A DNA stretch of 64,000 bases from Paraburkholderia tropica. Its GTDB lineage: Bacteria; Pseudomonadota; Gammaproteobacteria; Burkholderiales; Burkholderiaceae. Below the pieces are notes generated by a model that had not been told where the DNA came from, did no database searches, and saw only the letters and a program-made list of their open reading frames with translations. Every line of letters starts with the position of its first letter. Positions within the stretch are counted from its first letter, which is position 1. Where the stretch lies: assembly GCF_914484835.1 (NCBI RefSeq), contig NZ_CAJZAR010000101.1:263928-327927 (forward strand). Direction: 5' to 3'. Made by a program: the position numbers and the translations under genes. This document shows positions 59,940 through 64,000 of this stretch, piece by piece.

Positions 59940-60917
59940 TCAAGCGTCGCGCAGCCCCGGCGGATTGGTCTGCGATTGTGTCAGCGCCTCGGGCAGCAGC
60001 CTCCAGCGCGCGAGCGAGGCGCGGTACTGACCCGTGCGGATCACACCATTGGTGGCAAGTGTGAGGACCGGCGCGAGCCCGCTGCCCTTGCGCGTCGCCA
60101 CGCCGACGTCGGCGCGCGCGGGCCAACCCGCGTTGACCTCGCCGACCTTGCGGATGCCGCCTCGCGTGGCCGCTTCGAAGGCGAGCGGCGCATCGGGGTC
60201 GAAGATCGCGTCAGCGCGCCCGGCCAGCAGCGCAAGGCGCGCGGAAGCACGGTCGTCGAAGTACAGCAGCGAAGCCGTCTTGATCCCGCGCGCCGCGTTC
60301 TGCCGGTTCCATTCGATCAGGATGCGCTCCTGGATCGTCCCGGAGTCCGTAATGATGCGCAGGCCCGCGATGTCGGCTGGCGTGCCGATCGCGTGAATGG
60401 CGCTGTCCTGCCGCACGTAGAACGCGTGCAGTCCCTGGCGGTAACTCGTGAAATCGAACTTGCGCTTGCGCGCCTCCGTGACGCCGACATTCGAAATCAC
60501 CGCGTCGTACTTGCCGGACGCAAGGCCGAGCGGCCAATCCGCCCACGCAATGGTGACAAGCGCGAGCGACAGGCCGAGCGCATCGGCGAGCAGCTGCGCG
60601 TAGTCGGGGTCCGCGCCCACGATCGTGCGGGCGTCGGTCGCGTAAGTGGCGATCGGTGGCGCGAACGGCGCGACCGCCACGGTCAGCGTGCCCGCCTTCA
60701 CGAGCGGCGTGGCGCCGAGCGCGCGAACGGCCTGCTGGTCTTTCACGGCGCGCAGGCGGCCGCTCTGTTGCGGGCTGAAGTCGAAGCCCGCGTCGCTCGA
60801 CGCAACGACCTCGGGCGAACCCGCCGCAGCGAGCCGTGACGCCCCCAGTGCGGCCAACGCCATTACGAAGCGACGCCGCCCTGGCCGCGTCGCGACGCGT
60901 GTGCGTTCAGGCACCAT
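59940..60917 (-). CDS. Polar amino acid ABC transporter binding protein (cystine/glutamine type)
   Basis: A 325-residue periplasmic binding protein with a signal sequence (RRRFVMALAALGASRLAAA, possibly Tat-type). The type II fold appears as LTVAVAPFAPPIATYATD, GADPDYAQLLADALGL, ASGKYDAVISNVGVTEARKR and FDFTSYRQG. The ATG at 60917 overlaps the stop of the transporter gene (TGATG); GTG 60920 is an alternative. It clearly serves the fused permease/ATPase upstream. By analogy with TcyJ/K it may bind cystine-like or S-substituted cysteine ligands. Confidence 0.92.
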   Translation of the reverse strand: MVPERTRVATRPGRRRFVMALAALGASRLAAAGSPEVVASSDAGFDFSPQQSGRLRAVKDQQAVRALGATPLVKAGTLTVAVAPFAPPIATYATDARTIVGADPDYAQLLADALGLSLALVTIAWADWPLGLASGKYDAVISNVGVTEARKRKFDFTSYRQGLHAFYVRQDSAIHAIGTPADIAGLRIITDSGTIQERILIEWNRQNAARGIKTASLLYFDDRASARLALLAGRADAIFDPDAPLAFEAATRGGIRKVGEVNAGWPARADVGVATRKGSGLAPVLTLATNGVIRTGQYRASLARWRLLPEALTQSQTNPPGLRDA

Positions 60918-62740
60918 CACAGCACCTTCGAGAGAAATTCGCGCGTGCGCGTATGAGCCGGATTGCCGAGCACCTGTGCGGGCGGCCCCGACTCCACCAC
61001 GCGACCGCCATCCATGAAGACGACCGTGTCCGCCACTTCGCGCGCGAAACCAATCTCGTGCGTAACGATCACGAGCGTCGTTCCCGAGCGCGCCAGTTGG
61101 CGAATCACGTCGAGCACTTCGTTCACGAGTTCGGGATCGAGCGCGGAAGTCGGTTCGTCGAACAGCAACACTTTCGGCTTGAGCGCGAGCGCGCGCGCGA
61201 TCGCCACACGTTGCTGCTGACCGCCGGAAAGCTGGCGCGGCCACGCATCGGCCTTGTCCGCGAGTCCGACCCGCGCGAGCAGCGCGCGCGCCTGTGCGGT
61301 CGCAACCTCGCGCGGCACGCCCGCCGCGAGCGGCGCTTCGATGACGTTGTCGAGCACGCTCAGATGCGGGAACAGATTGAAGCTCTGGAACACCATGCCG
61401 ACCTCGGCGCGGCGCTTGAGGATCTCCGCTTCCTTCAGTTCGTAGAGCGTGCGCCCTTCGCGACGATAACCGACGAGTTCGCCGTCGATGTCGATGAAGC
61501 CGTCGTCGACGCTTTCGAGGTGATTGATCGTGCGCAGCAACGTCGATTTGCCCGAGCCCGACTGGCCGAGTATCACCGTCACGCTGCCGGAAGGCACCGT
61601 CAGCGAGAGGTTGTCGAGCACCTTGAGCGCGCCGAAGCTTCGCGAAACATTGTGGATGCCGACTCGGCCGCCCACGCGCTGCTGAGCCCAGCCGGATTCT
61701 GCGCCCGATTCTGCGCCCGATTCCGCAGCCGCATGCGCTGTGTCACCCGCACCACCTCGCAGCTTGCCGAGCGCCGCGCCAACGCTACGCACGACGCGCA
61801 CCCCAGGCGCAGCGCCAATCGCGAGCCAGTTGCCGACCCGCGACCGCGCTGGCTGTTCGCGCGTCGCGCCGCGCGCATAGTGACGCTCGATATGCACCTG
61901 AATCGCCGAGAGCACCGTGAGTATCACGAGGTACCAGATCGTCGCGACCATCAGCAGCGGGATCACTTCGAGATTGCGGTGATAGATGATCTGCACGGTG
62001 TAGAACAGATCCGGCATCGCGAGGATATAGACCACCGAGGTGCCTTTCGCGAGCCCGATCACGTCGTTGAACGCGGTCGGCAACACGGCACGCATCGCTT
62101 GCGGCAGCACGATGCGCCACGCCTGGCGCGCATGCGGCAGACCGAGCGCCGCCGCCGCCTCGCGCTGCCCCTGATCGACCGAGAGAATGCCGCCGCGGAT
62201 CGCCTCGGCAGCGAACGCGGCGTGGTTGAGTGTGAGCCCGAGTACGGCCGCGAAGAACGGCCCGATCAGATCCGCCGTAGGCGCCTGCAGCAGCGTGAGA
62301 TGCGTGAACGGCACGCCGATCCACACGGTCTCGTACAGATAGCCGAGGTTGTTGAGCAACAGGAGCAGCACGATGGGCGGGATCGAGCGGAACAGCCAGA
62401 CGAACGCCCACGCGAGCGCGGCGAGCAACGGCGAACGCGAGAGCCGCGCGAGCGCGATCGGCACCGCGAGCGCGAAGCCGAACGCCGCGCCCAGCGCCGT
62501 GAGCACGAGCGTGCGCCCGAGCCCTTCGAGCACCGGCTCCGCGAAGAACCACTGCGCGAACACGGACCATTCCCAGCGCGGATTGCCCAGCACCGATTGC
62601 AGCACGACGCCGATCAGCACGACGGCCAGCACCGTCCCCGCCGTGCGCGCACGATGGCGCGCGGGCACGACGTGGTAGCGCGCGTAATCGGGCGTCCCGG
62701 CCGCGTTCGCGGAGGCGTCCAGATGAGTGGTATCGCTCAT
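60917..62740 (-). CDS. Amino acid ABC transporter, fused permease and ATPase
   Basis: A 607-residue fusion. Residues about 30-300 are a His/Glu/Gln/Arg/opine-type permease (LGRTLVLTALGAAFGFAL, FRSIPPIVLLLLLNNLGYL, EAAAALGLPHARQAWRIVLPQ as the EAA loop). After a low-complexity linker with AESG repeats, residues 350-607 are the ATPase: Walker A GQSGSGKST, signature LSGGQQQRVAIARAL, Walker B VLLFDEPTSALDPE and switch THE. A homodimer would make a complete polar-amino-acid importer. ATG 62740 lies 31 bases after the NtaA-like gene. These two functions are normally encoded separately, though such fusions are known. Confidence 0.94.
   Translation of the reverse strand: MSDTTHLDASANAAGTPDYARYHVVPARHRARTAGTVLAVVLIGVVLQSVLGNPRWEWSVFAQWFFAEPVLEGLGRTLVLTALGAAFGFALAVPIALARLSRSPLLAALAWAFVWLFRSIPPIVLLLLLNNLGYLYETVWIGVPFTHLTLLQAPTADLIGPFFAAVLGLTLNHAAFAAEAIRGGILSVDQGQREAAAALGLPHARQAWRIVLPQAMRAVLPTAFNDVIGLAKGTSVVYILAMPDLFYTVQIIYHRNLEVIPLLMVATIWYLVILTVLSAIQVHIERHYARGATREQPARSRVGNWLAIGAAPGVRVVRSVGAALGKLRGGAGDTAHAAAESGAESGAESGWAQQRVGGRVGIHNVSRSFGALKVLDNLSLTVPSGSVTVILGQSGSGKSTLLRTINHLESVDDGFIDIDGELVGYRREGRTLYELKEAEILKRRAEVGMVFQSFNLFPHLSVLDNVIEAPLAAGVPREVATAQARALLARVGLADKADAWPRQLSGGQQQRVAIARALALKPKVLLFDEPTSALDPELVNEVLDVIRQLARSGTTLVIVTHEIGFAREVADTVVFMDGGRVVESGPPAQVLGNPAHTRTREFLSKVL
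61695..61730. repeat. 12-bp tandem repeat in the ABC fusion linker
   Basis: Three copies of gattctgcgccc (the last degenerate) encode AESG units in the linker between permease and ATPase on the opposite strand. Confidence 0.85.
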
Positions 62741-62771
62741 GGTTTGCGGTTCCTGCTCGTGGAGTCGGTCA

Positions 62772-64000
62772 TCACACCGCGGCGGCGGCGTAGCGGCTTT
62801 CGCGGCGCGGCAAGCCAAGGTGATCGCGCAGCGTCTGGCCCTTGAGGCGGCGGTCGTAGCGGCCACGCGCTTCCAGCACGGGGATCACGTGCTTGACGAA
62901 GTCGTCGAGCCCTTCGGCCTGCACCGGAAAGCCGAGGATGAAACCGTCGGCTGCGCCCGCGTCGAGCCAGCGGATCAGCTCGTCGGCGATCTGCTCGCCC
63001 GTGCCGAGGAACTGCGTCTTTGGCGTGGCGACTTCGAGCGCCACTTCGCGCAGCGTCGCGCCGCTGCGGCGCGCGTCGGCCTTGATGCGATCGGTGGTCG
63101 AGCGAAAGCTGTTGGTGCCGAGTTCGCCCAGTTCGGGAAACGGCGCATCGAGCGGATACTGCGAAAAGTCGTGGTGTTCGAAGAAGCGGCCCAGATAGGC
63201 GAGCGCGTCGTCGATATCGAGCAGATCGCGGATCGCCGCGTACTTTGCCTCGGCTTCTTCGAGCGTCGTGCCCACGATCGGCCCGATGCCGGGAAAGATC
63301 TTCACGTCGGAAGCATCGCGCCCGTGCTCCACCGCGCTGGCGCGCACGCGCTCGGCGAACTCGCGCGTCTCTTCGAGCGAGGGCGAATGCGTGAACACCG
63401 CGTCGGCATATTTACCGGCCAGCGCAATGCCCGACTCCGACGAGCCTGCCTGAAAGATCACCGGCTGCCCCTGCGGCGAGCGCTGAATATTGAGCGGCCC
63501 CGCCACTTCGAAGAACCGGCCTTTGTGATCGAGCGTGTGCAGCTTGTCGCGATCGAAGAAGCGGCCGCTCGCGCGATTGCGCACGAAAGCGTCGTCGTCC
63601 CAGCTGTCCCACAGGCCTTGCACAACGTCGAGATATTCATCGGCGATCTCGTAGCGCAGCTCGTGATCGGGATGTTCGCCGCCGTAGTTCTTCGCCGATC
63701 CCTCAAGCGGCGACGTCACCACATTCCATCCGGCGCGGCCGCCGCTGATCAGGTCGAGCGAAGCGAACTGGCGCGCGACCGTGAACGGATGGCTATACGA
63801 AGTCGACAAGGTGCCCGCAAGGCCGATCTTGGTCGTGGCCGTGGCGAGCGCGGAGAGAATCGAAATCGGCTCGAAACGATTGAGAAAATGCGGAATCGAC
63901 TTTTCGTTGATGTAAAGGCCGTCCGCGACGAATGCGAAAGCCACGCCGTTGGCTTCGGCCTTCTGCGCGATGCCCGTTACGAAGTCGAGATTGACGCTGG
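62772..64000 (-). CDS. NtaA/SnaA-type FMN-dependent monooxygenase (5' end outside window)
   Basis: The last 408 codons of a nitrilotriacetate monooxygenase/SnaA-family flavoprotein; the frame stays open to the window edge, so the N-terminus is missing. Family features are clear: FVADGLYINE, RFEPISILSALATATTKIGL, GRAGWNVVTSPLEGSAKNYGG, and the NtaA-specific insertion VIFQAGSSESGIALAGKYADAVF. It needs FMNH2 from a reductase. It is the most upstream visible gene of the cluster. Its Bacillus counterpart CmoJ (YtnJ) cleaves C-S bonds of N-acetyl S-alkyl cysteines, while other members desulfurise or oxidise N-alkyl acids. Confidence 0.94.
   Translation of the reverse strand, partial: SVNLDFVTGIAQKAEANGVAFAFVADGLYINEKSIPHFLNRFEPISILSALATATTKIGLAGTLSTSYSHPFTVARQFASLDLISGGRAGWNVVTSPLEGSAKNYGGEHPDHELRYEIADEYLDVVQGLWDSWDDDAFVRNRASGRFFDRDKLHTLDHKGRFFEVAGPLNIQRSPQGQPVIFQAGSSESGIALAGKYADAVFTHSPSLEETREFAERVRASAVEHGRDASDVKIFPGIGPIVGTTLEEAEAKYAAIRDLLDIDDALAYLGRFFEHHDFSQYPLDAPFPELGELGTNSFRSTTDRIKADARRSGATLREVALEVATPKTQFLGTGEQIADELIRWLDAGAADGFILGFPVQAEGLDDFVKHVIPVLEARGRYDRRLKGQTLRDHLGLPRRESRYAAAAV

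Noticed and set aside
1..64000. tRNA, rRNA, insertion sequences, prophage or integrase genes
   Set aside because: No cloverleaf-like tRNA, rRNA core sequence, transposase, integrase or flanking target duplication was recognised anywhere in the window.

Overview
The window is GC-rich (roughly two thirds G+C by eye) and looks like a chromosomal segment of a Burkholderiaceae member, most likely Paraburkholderia, Caballeronia or Burkholderia. The grounds are the codon use, the many LysR and MFS genes, the long-form IlvE, the Ku/LigD end-joining pair, a PE-Lig-Pol LigD and the gene families present. The mix of catabolic, transport and sensory genes and the lack of ribosomal, tRNA or replication genes suggest a secondary chromosome, but that is inference. 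No IS element, prophage, CRISPR array, rRNA or tRNA was recognised. The genus is not proven.

Layout. 1-1.8 kb: 3' end of glyA and two small uncharacterised genes. 1.8-7.3 kb: an MFS exporter, then a DctA-type carboxylate carrier plus fumarase/aspartase-family lyase operon, divergent from a GntR regulator with two evenly spaced operator palindromes between them. 7.6-9.5 kb: SDR, MerR and an AraC regulator that has lost its N-terminal domain. 9.5-11.8 kb: a ParD-like/methionine aminopeptidase pair and ilvE. 12.5-15.5 kb: a PotD-like binding protein overlapping a membrane diguanylate cyclase. 15.8-21.9 kb: a five-gene operon (TonB receptor, NMT1/THI5-like protein, PnuC, APH-type kinase, sulfurtransferase) divergent from a LysR gene. 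23-26.5 kb: transketolase and a class V aminotransferase. 26.7-31.2 kb: a surface-adhesin-E-like protein, LigD split by an amber codon, Ku, and a 50-residue basic protein. 31.2-35.5 kb: hybrid histidine kinase and FadH. 35.7-37.6 kb: a small putative copper operon behind a 21-bp palindrome. 37.7-41.7 kb: an orphan sugar-type binding protein overlapping a LysR gene, a methionine-type aminotransferase and a basic-amino-acid binding protein. 41.7-46.1 kb: chemoreceptor, glycosyltransferase and FemAB-like acyltransferase. 46.5-54 kb: three MFS transporters, a LysR and a dicarboxylate/glutamate symporter. 54.2-64 kb: a long minus-strand cluster of two flavin monooxygenases, a fused amino-acid ABC permease/ATPase, its binding protein, an M20 deacylase, a GNAT acetyltransferase and a peptide-binding protein.

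How the genes may work together. Three multi-gene units stand out. (1) The 54.5-64 kb cluster has the same gene classes as the Bacillus S-alkyl-cysteine salvage operon: import, N-acetylation, flavin-dependent C-S cleavage and deacetylation. (2) The TonB receptor/PnuC/kinase operon has the logic of vitamin import across both membranes followed by trapping by phosphorylation. (3) The binding protein/diguanylate cyclase pair resembles NspS/MbaA-type extracellular sensing that sets c-di-GMP. These pathway readings are inferences from gene content. The individual family assignments rest on motifs read directly in the translations.
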